Below are positions 8,172 through 17,061 of a stretch of DNA of 64,000 nucleotides, in pieces (within the stretch, counting starts at the first letter, position 1; every line of letters begins with the position of its first letter). The DNA is from Planctomicrobium piriforme. GTDB lineage: Bacteria > Planctomycetota > Planctomycetia > Planctomycetales > Planctomycetaceae. The notes under the pieces are model-generated. The model saw nothing but the letters and a program-made list of their open reading frames with translations. It ran no database searches and had not been told where the DNA came from. Made by a program: the position numbers and the translations under genes. The stretch covers positions 124,001 to 188,000 of the forward strand of contig NZ_FOQD01000013.1 of assembly GCF_900113665.1 (NCBI RefSeq), written 5' to 3'.

Positions 8172-10817
8172 ATGAGACAGTTTCAATGGAAAACATGGTC
8201 GGCCGTGGCGCTGCTGAGCGCCTCGACGACGATGGCACAAGCGCAGAATTCTCCTGCGCCGCCGGCGCCGCAGTCGGTCGATCAGCAGCAGGATCAGATC
8301 GAGCAAGACGGCCTCGAGATTCTGACTCGAGGGCCGCTGCACGAAGCCTTCGCACAGCAGGTCGCGGATGCCTCAAGACAGGGCGCCATCGTGAACAAGG
8401 AGCCGCCGGCTCCTATCAACGAGCTTCCACCGGACATGCAGCCGGAAGGAAATAACATCCAGTGGATTCCCGGCTATTGGGCCTGGGACGAAGATCGCAG
8501 CGACTATATCTGGATCAGCGGACTGTGGCGCGATGTGCCGCCGGGTCAACGCTGGGTTCCCGGTTCATGGGTGCAGGCCGACGGCGGCTTTCGCTGGATC
8601 TCCGGCTTCTGGACTGGGGCTGACGTTCAGGAAGTGAGCTACTATCCCGAACCGCCGGCCACCCAGGAGCACGGCCCCAATTCTCCTTCGCCAGGCGCGA
8701 ATCATTTCTGGATTCCCGGACAGTGGCAGTATTCCAACAACGACTATCAGTGGCAGCCTGGCTACTGGGCCGAGTCCCAGCAGAACTGGACTTGGGTGCC
8801 CTCATACTACTACTGGACTCCCAACGGCTACGTCTACACCGCTGGCTACTGGGACTATCCGCCGACCACACGAGGGACGATCTTCTCGCCCGTCTACGCG
8901 CAGGGCTACTACGCTAATCGCAGCTATACGCCTCGCTCCGTCGTTCCCGTCGGGCCGATGCTGACGAGTCTGTTCGTGCGTCCCGGCTACCGCAACTATT
9001 ACTACGGAAACTACTACGGCAACAACTACACGACCGCAGGCTACTCACCGTGGATTTCCGCTCCCAACAACTGGAACAACGGGTACTTCTATGACCCGAT
9101 GTGGTCGTACTACCGTTACAACGGCGGCGGCAACGGCTTCAACCAGCTCTACGGCTGGAACCAGTTCTATATGAACAACCCCGGCATGCGTCCGCCTGCC
9201 ACCTGGGCTCAGGCTCAGGCCATGAACATCAATCAGTTCAACGGGGGCAACTTCGGCAACGGGATCAGCCCGCAGATGGTGATGAACCAGGCAGTACTCG
9301 CCTACAGCCTGAACCGCATCACGCGAAACAATGGGAACTCCGGGTTCGGCGGCAACCAGTTCGGAACCTTCCGTCAGGTCTCGAACGACCAACGCCAGCA
9401 GATCAACCAGAACGTCACGCAGATTCGGGAAGTGCAAGCCGCTCGTGCCCGCGTCGATCAGTCGGTCGGCTTTCGCGGCCAGAATGGAAAGGGTGATGCC
9501 GGCGCTCGCGCACAACTCGCTCTACCAAAGGTGGAAGGTGCTGACGTCAACACCCGTGCCGGAGCCCGTGCTGATACACAACCGCAGTCCGGCAAACTTC
9601 CTGCTCCTCCAAAGGTGCAAACTCATGGTCAGGATCGTCTGAATCAGGCCCTGCCTGACAAGTCGCCTGAACTCGAAGGTGAAGCTCGCGAACGCGCCCA
9701 AAAGCAACGCCATGAACTCGATCAACGCGTTCAGCAAGGGTCCGCTGGCAATCGTTCTGGCCAGGATCAGCAAGGGAATCGCAATCGTCCCAACGCTGGC
9801 GACAAGGGAAACAATGATCCCGCTAATAAGAACCAGCCGGGAGACAACGCGAATAAGCCAGGGATGAATCAGGATCGCCCGCAAGGGGATAATCCACCGG
9901 ATCGCAAACCGGGCGCAAACCCCAATGCGAATCCGCCGACCAAAAACCCAGGTGTGAATCCGAGTCCAAATTCTCCGATGGGGAATCAGGGAAACAAACC
10001 CAATACGCCGCCGGACCGCAACCCGGGCGCGAACCCGCAGGATCGCAATCCAGGAGCGAATCCGAACGGCAATCCGCCCAAACACAACTCCGGATCGAAT
10101 CCAAATACCAATCCGATGGGAAACCAAGGGGACAAGCCCAATACTCCGCAGGATCGAAATCCGGGGGCGAATCCAAATCCAAACCGGAATCCCGGCGCTA
10201 ACCCAAATCCCAATGCCCCAGGCGCCAATCCTCCGAATCGCAATCCCGGAGCGGGAGCCAACCCAGGTGCGGGATCAAACCCGCAGGGCCGAATCAATCA
10301 GGAAACCAGAAAGCCGATTACCCCGCCAGGCGGACTCGATTCGCAGGGGCGGCCTGACCGGACTTCCGGCTCAATGCCCGGTGCTGGACCTCACAACCCC
10401 AACGATCTCCCCGGCAACGCACCTGGCACTGGTCCTCGCAACCCCGCAGTGCCGGGTAGCGGAATCGGACCGGCAGGCGGCAGCGCCGGCGGGAACGCAC
10501 CGGGCCCAGGCTCTCGTCAACCGGCTGTCCCCGGCAGCGGAATCGGTCCTGCCGGCGGTAGTGCTGGCGGCAATGCCCCCGGTGTAGGCTCTCGGCAGCC
10601 AGCGGTTCAAGGGAGCGGAATCGGCCCCGCAGGCGGACGAGCTGGAGGAAACGCACCGAGCGCCGCTCCTCGCGCTCCTGCCAACCCGAACAGCGGGATT
10701 GGCTCCGGCGGGAGTGTCCCCGGCGGTGTGAAAGGCAACCAGGGTGGAAATCAGGGCGGCGGCAACCCCGGCGGTGGAAATCCCGGCGGCGGTAAGCGTC
10801 CGGGACCAGGCAACTAA
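8172..10817 (+). CDS. Large exported W-x-x-G-x-W repeat protein with Asn/Pro/Gly-rich tail
   Basis: 881 residues in three parts. A signal peptide (residues 1-25, ending near AQAQN) is preceded by a good GGAG ribosome site, which decides the ATG at 8172 over an upstream in-frame ATG at 8151. Residues ~90-235 hold six exact W-x-x-G-x-W motifs (WIPGYW, WISGLW, WVPGSW, WISGFW, WIPGQW, WQPGYW) plus two degenerate ones, matching the Pfam WXXGXW/YXWGXW repeat family. A Tyr/Asn-rich stretch follows. From about residue 520 the protein is low complexity: NPGANP-type runs, then a 26-residue unit (ends GSGIGPAGGSAGG) repeated three times plus a partial copy. A cell-surface or matrix role is likely but unproven. 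A strong terminator follows. Confidence 0.85.
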   Translation: MRQFQWKTWSAVALLSASTTMAQAQNSPAPPAPQSVDQQQDQIEQDGLEILTRGPLHEAFAQQVADASRQGAIVNKEPPAPINELPPDMQPEGNNIQWIPGYWAWDEDRSDYIWISGLWRDVPPGQRWVPGSWVQADGGFRWISGFWTGADVQEVSYYPEPPATQEHGPNSPSPGANHFWIPGQWQYSNNDYQWQPGYWAESQQNWTWVPSYYYWTPNGYVYTAGYWDYPPTTRGTIFSPVYAQGYYANRSYTPRSVVPVGPMLTSLFVRPGYRNYYYGNYYGNNYTTAGYSPWISAPNNWNNGYFYDPMWSYYRYNGGGNGFNQLYGWNQFYMNNPGMRPPATWAQAQAMNINQFNGGNFGNGISPQMVMNQAVLAYSLNRITRNNGNSGFGGNQFGTFRQVSNDQRQQINQNVTQIREVQAARARVDQSVGFRGQNGKGDAGARAQLALPKVEGADVNTRAGARADTQPQSGKLPAPPKVQTHGQDRLNQALPDKSPELEGEARERAQKQRHELDQRVQQGSAGNRSGQDQQGNRNRPNAGDKGNNDPANKNQPGDNANKPGMNQDRPQGDNPPDRKPGANPNANPPTKNPGVNPSPNSPMGNQGNKPNTPPDRNPGANPQDRNPGANPNGNPPKHNSGSNPNTNPMGNQGDKPNTPQDRNPGANPNPNRNPGANPNPNAPGANPPNRNPGAGANPGAGSNPQGRINQETRKPITPPGGLDSQGRPDRTSGSMPGAGPHNPNDLPGNAPGTGPRNPAVPGSGIGPAGGSAGGNAPGPGSRQPAVPGSGIGPAGGSAGGNAPGVGSRQPAVQGSGIGPAGGRAGGNAPSAAPRAPANPNSGIGSGGSVPGGVKGNQGGNQGGGNPGGGNPGGGKRPGPGN
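10416..10712 (+). repeat. In-frame 78-bp tandem repeat within the Gly/Pro-rich tail
   Basis: Three full 78-bp units (10416-10493, 10494-10571, 10572-10649) and one degenerate unit encode 26-residue repeats of the type NAPG-x-G-x-R-x-PAV-x-GSGIGPAGG. DNA copies differ mainly at synonymous positions, which points to selection on the peptide or older duplication. Confidence 0.8.
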
Positions 10818-10848
10818 CGCCTAAAATGTGATGCTTCAAAGCAAGCGA

Positions 10849-10887
10849 GCCTCCAGGTGAAATTCACCTGGAGGCTTTTCTTTTTTC
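10849..10887 (+). terminator. Strong intrinsic terminator
   Basis: A perfect 13-bp inverted repeat (GCCTCCAGGTGAA / TTCACCTGGAGGC) is followed by TTTTCTTTTTTCC. It lies 31 bp after the stop of the W-x-x-G-x-W protein gene. Confidence 0.93.
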
Positions 10888-10917
10888 CGACCCACGATCA
10901 ACGCCCCACTACCCCCT

Positions 10918-11925
10918 TCACAAGATCGACTCAACATCGACCACGACGCGCCCAACGTTCTCCCCCTTGAGTATCTTCTCCACTTCGGGCTGCATCTTCG
11001 AGCGCGGAACGATCCGCTTCACGGCCTGCAGTTGCTTGGGTTTCCAGGTGGTCGCCAGCTTCTTCCAGATCTCGGCACGGACATCGTCAGGGCACCACGC
11101 CGAATCAATGCCGGATAGTGTGAGGCCTCGCAAGATGAAAGGGTAGACCGTCAGACCCAGTTCTCCGCCTCCTGCGACGCCGCAGCAGGCGACGCAACCG
11201 CGATGCTGGATCATCTTGCACAGGTTCGTCAGCACGCTCCCCCCGACGGTATCGACGCCGCCGGCAAACTTCGCGGAAAGCAGCGGACGATTTTTGGGAT
11301 CAGTGAGCAAGTCCCGGCCTGCGACTTCGGCTGCTCCCAGCGACTTGAGCCAGTTAGTTTGATCTCCTTTGCCGGAGACCGCCACGACTTGAAAGCCCAG
11401 TTGCGAGAGCAACATTACGGCCACTGAGCCGACACCGCCCGTCGCGCCCGTTACCGCAACCGGACCTTTCTCAGGCATGACGCCTTGATGCAGCAACGCC
11501 TGTACGCACTGCGCTGCGGTGAAGCCAGCCGTCCCGAGGATCATCGCCTCTTCCAGCGAGAGCCCGGCGGGCAGCGGTACCAGCCAATCAGCCGGTACTC
11601 GAACATAGTCAGACCAGCCCCCCCAGCGCTCGACTCCCAGTTCATGCCCGGTCGCAATCACCTGCATTCCCGGCGTATACCGCGGGTCGCTGCTCTCCTG
11701 GACAATTCCGGCTGCATCAATCCCCGGCACATGCGGAAAGGTTTTGACAATGCCTGCATTCCCGGTCGCCGCCATCGCGTCTTTATAGTTCAGCGAGGAA
11801 TAGCGGACGCGGATCAGCACCTCACCGGCAGGCAGTGCGGAACGGGGCTGACGCTCCATGCTCGCTGTGATGCTGCCGTCCGACCCCTTGCGGACGACGA
11901 AGCAGGAGAAACCAGGTTCCGTCAT
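10918..11925 (-). CDS. MDR oxidoreductase, YhdH/YhfP (acrylyl-CoA reductase-like) family
   Basis: Zinc-independent medium-chain dehydrogenase/reductase of 335 residues, probably NADPH-linked. Typical features are the N-terminal GroES-like fold with VRYSSLNYKDAMA near residue 42, VPGIDAAGIV near 67, and the Rossmann motif VTGATGGVGSVAVMLL near residue 159. The tail KRIVPRSKMQPEVEKIL-GRVVVD fits the YhdH subfamily, whose members reduce acrylyl-CoA or quinones. The ATG overlaps the stop of the upstream VWA gene by one base (TGATG at 11923-11927), so the two are translationally coupled even though no functional link is obvious. Confidence 0.88.
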   Translation of the reverse strand: MTEPGFSCFVVRKGSDGSITASMERQPRSALPAGEVLIRVRYSSLNYKDAMAATGNAGIVKTFPHVPGIDAAGIVQESSDPRYTPGMQVIATGHELGVERWGGWSDYVRVPADWLVPLPAGLSLEEAMILGTAGFTAAQCVQALLHQGVMPEKGPVAVTGATGGVGSVAVMLLSQLGFQVVAVSGKGDQTNWLKSLGAAEVAGRDLLTDPKNRPLLSAKFAGGVDTVGGSVLTNLCKMIQHRGCVACCGVAGGGELGLTVYPFILRGLTLSGIDSAWCPDDVRAEIWKKLATTWKPKQLQAVKRIVPRSKMQPEVEKILKGENVGRVVVDVESIL

Positions 11926-13022
11926 CAGTTACCCAGTCCGGAGATGATCGAGGCGGCTTTGTCGCCGGCGTCCTGGATGAGGCCAGCTTCATCTTCTTCC
12001 GAAGAGATATAGGTATAGGTGCCGTTGTTCTTCTGGGCAATTTCCTGCAGCAGGTTCTCGGCGCGGTTATCGCTGAAGCCGATCGTGTGAATCGGCACGC
12101 CGTGCACGTTGGCAGCGGTCACTCCTGGCACCACGGCGTAATCAAATTCGCCGTCCGTAAGAAAGTAAATCGCATCCGGTTGCAGTGTGAGCGCGATCAT
12201 CAGCGCCTGCTGGGGAAAGGTATGACCTTCCGCAGGCACTCGCGCCATCCACCCCAAATACTTTTTCTGCGTTGCCGGATCTGCATTCACCAGCGCTCTG
12301 GCAGGCATCGGGATCGCCCCGTCCCCGAAGAACACAATGAAGAACTGCTCTTCTTCGGTCATCCCTGCAATGGTCCGTAGCAGTTCGAGCTTCACGCGGT
12401 TGAATCGCGTATGCATCGGGCCGGGATGCGGCATGTTCATACTGCGCGAGGCATCCACCACAAAGACCGCGCTTTTCCCCTTGGTCTCGATGTTGAAGAA
12501 CTTGCGACGCCCCCCGTTGCCGCCGCCGCCGCCTTTGCCATTCCCGTCGCCAGTTCCGGTTCCGGCACCTGTCCCAGTTCCCGTCCCGTTTCCGCCCGCC
12601 TTCCCGGAGAGACCAGTGCCGACCGACTGAGTCAGCGTCTGCCCCGGCAGTCCAGTGCTTGCCAGCAGTACGGGAAACGATTCATCAATGCGAGGGGCAG
12701 CCGACGAAGAGTCAGTCTCGCCAATCGAGGAATCGAGCAGCATCTCTTCGGAACCCGTCCCGGCGGCGCCGGACGATTCAAAGCCGCCAGAGAGTTCGAT
12801 CGAGGGTTCGAGATTTGGGCCATCACCGAGGACGGTGTCGAAGCTGCCGACGTTGATTCCGGTCCCCTCGCCCCCGGAGAGGCCCGGCAGCACGGCGGCA
12901 GCCAGCAACCCCATCAGACTCAGATGCACCATCAGCGAGCCGGCCAGCGACAACGAAGGGAGCCAGCCGCGGGGGAGTGCGGCAGATTCGACGGCTTCTT
13001 CAGGGATGTCGGTGACGGACAT
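11925..13022 (-). CDS. Membrane-anchored von Willebrand factor A domain protein
   Basis: 365 residues counting from the ATG at 13022, which begins MSVTDIPEEA. An upstream extension to 13133 is open but looks non-coding. A single transmembrane helix (residues ~23-48) is followed by a Ser/Gly/Glu-rich linker and a striking Gly-Thr run (GTGTGTGAGTGTG). A VWA domain runs from about residue 180 to the end, with a MIDAS-like DASRS (Asp ~190; the usual third Ser is displaced) and a later FLTDGEFD loop. Such proteins usually bind partners outside the membrane through a metal-dependent site. The stop overlaps the next gene's start by 1 bp. Function is unassigned. Confidence 0.8.
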   Translation of the reverse strand: MSVTDIPEEAVESAALPRGWLPSLSLAGSLMVHLSLMGLLAAAVLPGLSGGEGTGINVGSFDTVLGDGPNLEPSIELSGGFESSGAAGTGSEEMLLDSSIGETDSSSAAPRIDESFPVLLASTGLPGQTLTQSVGTGLSGKAGGNGTGTGTGAGTGTGDGNGKGGGGGNGGRRKFFNIETKGKSAVFVVDASRSMNMPHPGPMHTRFNRVKLELLRTIAGMTEEEQFFIVFFGDGAIPMPARALVNADPATQKKYLGWMARVPAEGHTFPQQALMIALTLQPDAIYFLTDGEFDYAVVPGVTAANVHGVPIHTIGFSDNRAENLLQEIAQKNNGTYTYISSEEDEAGLIQDAGDKAASIISGLGN

Positions 13023-13252
13023 GTGCAGCGGCTTTCCGGGCAAACACGCTCGACAGGTATTCTTCGACCTGAACGGTTTTGCGTCTCGCCCACAATTACG
13101 GTATCCGGAGGAAATCCGGGATGCAAAAGCCAAATTCGACGGACTCTGCAGTTTCTGATCGTTAAGCTGCTCTTGTCGTAACGGTTGCAGGTCCGAAGAT
13201 TCAACAGGAGCGGCCGATTCCGCTCGCAGAATTCCGGCTGGAAATCAGTCCC

Positions 13253-13696
13253 ATGGTCACCGCAACTGCCCCCGCCAAAACCGACGCAACCGGCAATCAC
13301 AACGACCGTCCGATTGTCTATTTCGACGGAGTTTGCGGGTTCTGCAACGCCGCCGTCAACGTGCTGCTGGACATCGACAAAAAAGAGCGCCTGCTGTTCG
13401 CGCCCTTACAGGGAGAAACGGCGCAAGCTCATCTTCCGAAAGAAGATATCCTGCAGATGAACAGCCTGGTGGTGTCAGTGGACGGGAAGAATTATCGACA
13501 TTCCGCCGCCACGATCCGCATCCTGTGGGCGCTTGGGGGATTCTGCAGCGTTCTCGGCAGCCTGCTCTGGCTGATTCCCCTGCCGATCCGCAATGCCGCC
13601 TACCGGCTCGTCGCCCGAAACCGTTACCGATTCTTCGGAAAGCGCGACGCCTGCCGCATGCCCCGCCCTGGCGAACAGGCCCGGTTTCTGCCGTAG
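13253..13696 (+). CDS. DCC-family thiol-disulfide oxidoreductase-like protein (DUF393)
   Basis: 147 residues with the family's opening IVYFDGVCGFCNAAV: the Asp-x-x-Cys-x-x-Cys motif near residues 24-30, in a thioredoxin-like fold. A hydrophobic segment (LGGFCSVLGSLLWLIPLPI) and the end motif YRFFGKRDACRMP complete the DUF393 pattern. A redox role is expected from the Cys-x-x-Cys pair, but no substrate is known. The ATG at 13253 is 17 codons before the conserved strand. It is transcribed divergently from the VWA gene with a 230-bp gap and converges on the exported protein gene at 13802. Confidence 0.88.
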   Translation: MVTATAPAKTDATGNHNDRPIVYFDGVCGFCNAAVNVLLDIDKKERLLFAPLQGETAQAHLPKEDILQMNSLVVSVDGKNYRHSAATIRILWALGGFCSVLGSLLWLIPLPIRNAAYRLVARNRYRFFGKRDACRMPRPGEQARFLP

Positions 13697-13801
13697 GGAG
13701 CGATCAGCCGTCAGCTTTCAGCAATCAGCAGTCATCCAAAGCGGTCTCATTCCCTTGTCTGGCTCTGGACGCTGGACTCTCGACACTGGACTCTTCTCGA
13801 C
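13697..13801. repeat. Two short dispersed repeats between converging genes
   Basis: First a CAG-rich patch (CAGCCGTCAGCTTTCAGC, 13706-13735), then a GGACTC-rich patch (GCTGGACTCTCGACACTGGACTC, 13768-13801). Related GACCCTGGACTC words occur at 60176-60192 and the reverse form at 51070-51090. No coding signal. Confidence 0.5.
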
Positions 13802-15493
13802 TCACTCCGCCCGTTCCGCTCCGGACGCGACCGCCTGCTGATCGATGGGGGTTTTCATTGTCGTTCTGGTCGGTTGCCAGCTTTGGGCCGGCATGATGGG
13901 GGTCGTCGGGGCGTTTGGAGCGGCCTCATAGGCGAACGACATCCAGCCGTCGGCAAGCGTCAGACTCTGCAGGCGAACTGCGAACTGCGGCTTCCCTTCC
14001 TGACGCGGTACGTTCACATTTCGCGGCAGCGTGTATTCCTTCAGTTTCGGTTCGAGTGCCTGACGCAATACCCCTTCCGCGACAGCGCCCAGGCTTCCTC
14101 CGGCCTGCTGATCGACAGCCTTGATGGAACGCAGTTCGGGCTTCATGACGATCTGGTCGGTCGTCAAAACAGGTCGAACGGCGAAGACCACCGCCTGAGC
14201 GGGAATCTCGGGACCGACCACCGGCTTGAAGCCAGCCCGAATCGTGACCAGCAGTTCACCGCCGGTGATCTGTGCCGTAATCGGACTTTGCTGAGCCAGC
14301 ACGATCGTCCCCAGCGCCGGGGCATTCGGGTCGGCGGTCGCACCAGACAGAAACCGCTTCAGCATCCACGAGGGGATTTCTTTGCCCCCGATGTCATACC
14401 GGGCAACGATGTCGGCCACAGCAGATTCATGGAACAGGCAGAGCGCCCGGTCCTTCACGTTCGCGACTTCGAGCGAGAACGGTGCGGGGGCGTCCATTTT
14501 CCCGCCAACGCCGGCCGGCGCAGCAGCGTCTGGGGCAGGCAACAGTTGCCGAGCAGGCAAGACGCGAGTTCGTTTCCCATTTGCCGAGGCCGGTCGCACG
14601 ATCGTCTGGCCCGCCGCCTGCGGCGTGGCTGTCTCGAACGCGACGCCCCACATCCCGGCGTCTTCCGACGACAGCGTGGCAATATGGCTGGGAACAAGCT
14701 GTGCGTTTTCGAGGCGAGTTTTCACGTCACCCGACAACTTCTGGTTCAGCTTGATGAGTTCCTGATCGAGCCGTTCATTGAACGTCGGAGCGACTTTCTG
14801 CGTCACCCGCTGGGCGGCAATCTGCTCGGCCATCGGTCGCCGCTGCTCGGCGGCATTCATGGCAATGTTATTGACCAGCGGACCCAGCAGCGGCACCTGG
14901 CTGACCGGGGTCGACGCTCCCAGATGCTGCTGACGAATAGTGAGGAACGCGGCAGGGCTCCAGGTTTTCAACTGCGAACCGTCAAATTCAACCTGCTTGG
15001 ACACCTGAAATTCGATGTTGCCTGCACTTTGAATTGCTGCCTGGGGCGTCTGGCTGAGGGTCTGGCTGACCGTCACCCCGTTAAGCACGATATGCAGACG
15101 CATGACCGAGGCGTTCGAGACGAAGTCGAGCTTCGTTTTAGTGTTGGTCTTTTGCGTTCCCTGAATGTTGGCTCCGAGGATGAAATCCTGGAAGGGGCCT
15201 TCATCGTTTGTTTCGGTGCCGATGTACTGGCTGGCCAGCCGTTCGCCCACAATGATGCACAAGGGGTGTCGCGACGCCAGTTCGCGAATGCTCTGCTGGG
15301 TCGGGACAGCCGCCACAGGGGGCTGTACCGCTCCCGGGGGAGTCATCTGCGGGCCCGCCTGAATCGGGCGGTAAATGGGCCGCTGAGCCAGTAAGTGCGC
15401 AGGGCTGAAGCCCCAGCCCAGCGCAGCACTCAAGGCGGTCACCGCAAAGGTGCGTCGGGCAATCTGTTTCAGTGAAAATCGATCCATGGTCAT
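13802..15493 (-). CDS. Uncharacterised exported protein
   Basis: 563 residues from the ATG at 15493, which has GAGG about 9 nt upstream; a second ATG lies two codons on. The N-terminus (FSLKQIARRTFAVTALSAALGW) reads as a signal peptide or anchor. A Pro/Gln-rich linker follows, then a long beta-rich body with repeated charged turns. I recognise no named domain, no catalytic motif and no lipobox. The segment SIRELASRHPLCIIVGERLAS and the QAQVVFAVRP-type strands may be useful search seeds. It is divergent from the exported protein at 15744, with a 250-bp shared promoter region. Conserved hypothetical secreted proteins of this size are common in Planctomycetota. Confidence 0.7.
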   Translation of the reverse strand: MTMDRFSLKQIARRTFAVTALSAALGWGFSPAHLLAQRPIYRPIQAGPQMTPPGAVQPPVAAVPTQQSIRELASRHPLCIIVGERLASQYIGTETNDEGPFQDFILGANIQGTQKTNTKTKLDFVSNASVMRLHIVLNGVTVSQTLSQTPQAAIQSAGNIEFQVSKQVEFDGSQLKTWSPAAFLTIRQQHLGASTPVSQVPLLGPLVNNIAMNAAEQRRPMAEQIAAQRVTQKVAPTFNERLDQELIKLNQKLSGDVKTRLENAQLVPSHIATLSSEDAGMWGVAFETATPQAAGQTIVRPASANGKRTRVLPARQLLPAPDAAAPAGVGGKMDAPAPFSLEVANVKDRALCLFHESAVADIVARYDIGGKEIPSWMLKRFLSGATADPNAPALGTIVLAQQSPITAQITGGELLVTIRAGFKPVVGPEIPAQAVVFAVRPVLTTDQIVMKPELRSIKAVDQQAGGSLGAVAEGVLRQALEPKLKEYTLPRNVNVPRQEGKPQFAVRLQSLTLADGWMSFAYEAAPNAPTTPIMPAQSWQPTRTTMKTPIDQQAVASGAERAE

Positions 15494-15743
15494 CAACGAC
15501 CTCGGCTCGCGAAGGAGCCCTGCAGACTGGTACGGGCAATGCTGCAAAAGTTTACCCGGCAAACGACTGTGGCGAGAGATCGATTTTCGCTTTTGTATTC
15601 ATCCGTCCATTCGGGAAAACCGAACCTGTCGGCGATATCATGTGGCGAACTGGGAGAGATCGGCGAAAGCAGGTTGCCTGGGGGCTTTTTGGCACCTATG
15701 TGCTGTCATGAGCGCGGCTTTTCGCGCCGAGCAGGATTCAGTC

Positions 15744-17024
15744 ATGACAAAGATGCCTAAACACGCGGATTTGATGATTTTAGGGGCAGCGGTCCTGGCC
15801 GTGCTCGGGGGCGTGCTGCTTTTCGACCGCAGCCGGCTCTCCGCTCGCGACGTCTCCGGCACCCTCGACGGTGACGCGGCACTCTATCAGTCAGAGAAGC
15901 CCATCTCCCGCGAGCCTGAGGACGAGCCCGCAAAACCGACCGTCAAAGTGACTCAGAATCCCGCCTGGTTGGATTCCGAAGACGGTGCCGCACAACCGGG
16001 CACCCGTAGCATCCCCACCGCCTACGAAAAAGGGGTCGTCCATCTCGGGCCCGGGGCCTCTCTTGGCGGTAAAAGACCGTTCCCGGATGACAACTATTGG
16101 AACCAGCCGATCGACGACCTGGAGGTCGATCCCCTCTCCGAGGTCTATATCAATGAAATCGGCTGCGACCGGAACCTCCATCCCGATTTTGGAGCCGGCA
16201 TGTGGAACGGCGCCCCCATCGGTATTCCGTACGTTGTGGTCTCAGGCGATCACCAACGTTACCCCATTAAGTACACCGCCTACGGCGATCAGAGCGATCC
16301 AGGTCCATACCCCGTGCCGCGCGATGCCCCCATCGAAGGCGACCCGAACGTCGACGGCGACCGGCACGTGATCGTCCTTGACCGCGACAACTGGAAACTT
16401 TACGAACTCTTCCGCGGCTTCCCCGTCGCCAACGGGCAACTCTGGAAGGCCGAATCCGGCGCGATCTTCGACATGAAAACGAACGACCGCCGCCCGGAAG
16501 GCTGGACCAGCGCCGACGCCGCCGGTCTCCCGATCTTCCCGGGTCTGGTCCGTTACGACGAAGTGGTCGAACAGAAGGAAATCAACCACGCCCTGCGATT
16601 CACGGTTTCGCGGACACGAAACGCCTATGTCGCTCCGGCGAGCCACTACGCCAGCCGGCTTTCCAAGCTGAGCCTGCCCCCGATGGGAATGCGCGTGCGT
16701 CTGAAGAAAGACTTCGACATCACTCCGTACCCCGAAGAAGCTCAAGTCATTCTGAAAACGCTGAAGAAGTACGGAATGATTCTCGCCGACAACGGCAGCG
16801 ACTGGTTTATTTCGGGCGCACCCGACCCGCGCTGGAACGACGACAACATCCATACGTTGAAGAAACTGCACGGTTGCGACTTCGAAGTGGTGACCATGCA
16901 AGATCCAGTGGAAGAAGAAGCCTGCAATTGCCCGGAGGAGAAAGAAGCCCTGAAGAAGAAACTCTCCATCGGCAATGCCCGCGAACTGCTCCCCACGCTG
17001 GACCGCGATTCGCTGCTGAAGTAA
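15744..17024 (+). CDS. Uncharacterised exported or anchored protein
   Basis: 426 residues. The start is the ATG at 15744 (a second ATG at 15708 is also in frame). Residues ~8-26 (LMILGAAVLAVLGGVLLF) form a signal anchor. The rest is a compact, Trp/Tyr/Asp-rich domain with conserved-looking blocks: PFPDDNYWNQPIDDLEVDP, NLHPDFGAGMWNG, HVIVLDRDNWKLYELF, and near the end GMILADNGSDWFISGAPD. The ordering suggests a beta-helix or propeller enzyme, but I cannot name the family. A Cys-rich C-terminus (EEEACNCPEEKE) follows. A 26-nt hairpin just after the stop overlaps the end of the converging gene. Confidence 0.72.
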   Translation: MTKMPKHADLMILGAAVLAVLGGVLLFDRSRLSARDVSGTLDGDAALYQSEKPISREPEDEPAKPTVKVTQNPAWLDSEDGAAQPGTRSIPTAYEKGVVHLGPGASLGGKRPFPDDNYWNQPIDDLEVDPLSEVYINEIGCDRNLHPDFGAGMWNGAPIGIPYVVVSGDHQRYPIKYTAYGDQSDPGPYPVPRDAPIEGDPNVDGDRHVIVLDRDNWKLYELFRGFPVANGQLWKAESGAIFDMKTNDRRPEGWTSADAAGLPIFPGLVRYDEVVEQKEINHALRFTVSRTRNAYVAPASHYASRLSKLSLPPMGMRVRLKKDFDITPYPEEAQVILKTLKKYGMILADNGSDWFISGAPDPRWNDDNIHTLKKLHGCDFEVVTMQDPVEEEACNCPEEKEALKKKLSIGNARELLPTLDRDSLLK

Positions 17025-17035
17025 CGGCTCGTGGA

Positions 17036-17061
17036 GGAGCGTCAGCTTTGGCTGGCGCTCC
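17036..17061. terminator. Hairpin at convergent gene ends
   Basis: GGAGCGTCAGC / GCTGGCGCTCC form an 11-bp stem with one wobble and a TTTG loop. It lies 12 bp after the plus-strand stop and covers the stop of the minus-strand gene at 17042. It lacks a T-run, so it may mark mRNA ends rather than act as a classical intrinsic terminator. Confidence 0.5.

Noticed and set aside
9522..10127. Open frame of 201 codons on the minus strand with hydrophobic repeats
   Set aside because: Antisense reading of the Asn/Pro-rich repeat tail; a low-complexity artefact.
13874..15394. Open frame of 506 codons on the plus strand
   Set aside because: Antisense to the exported protein at 13802-15493, which has a signal peptide and ribosome site.
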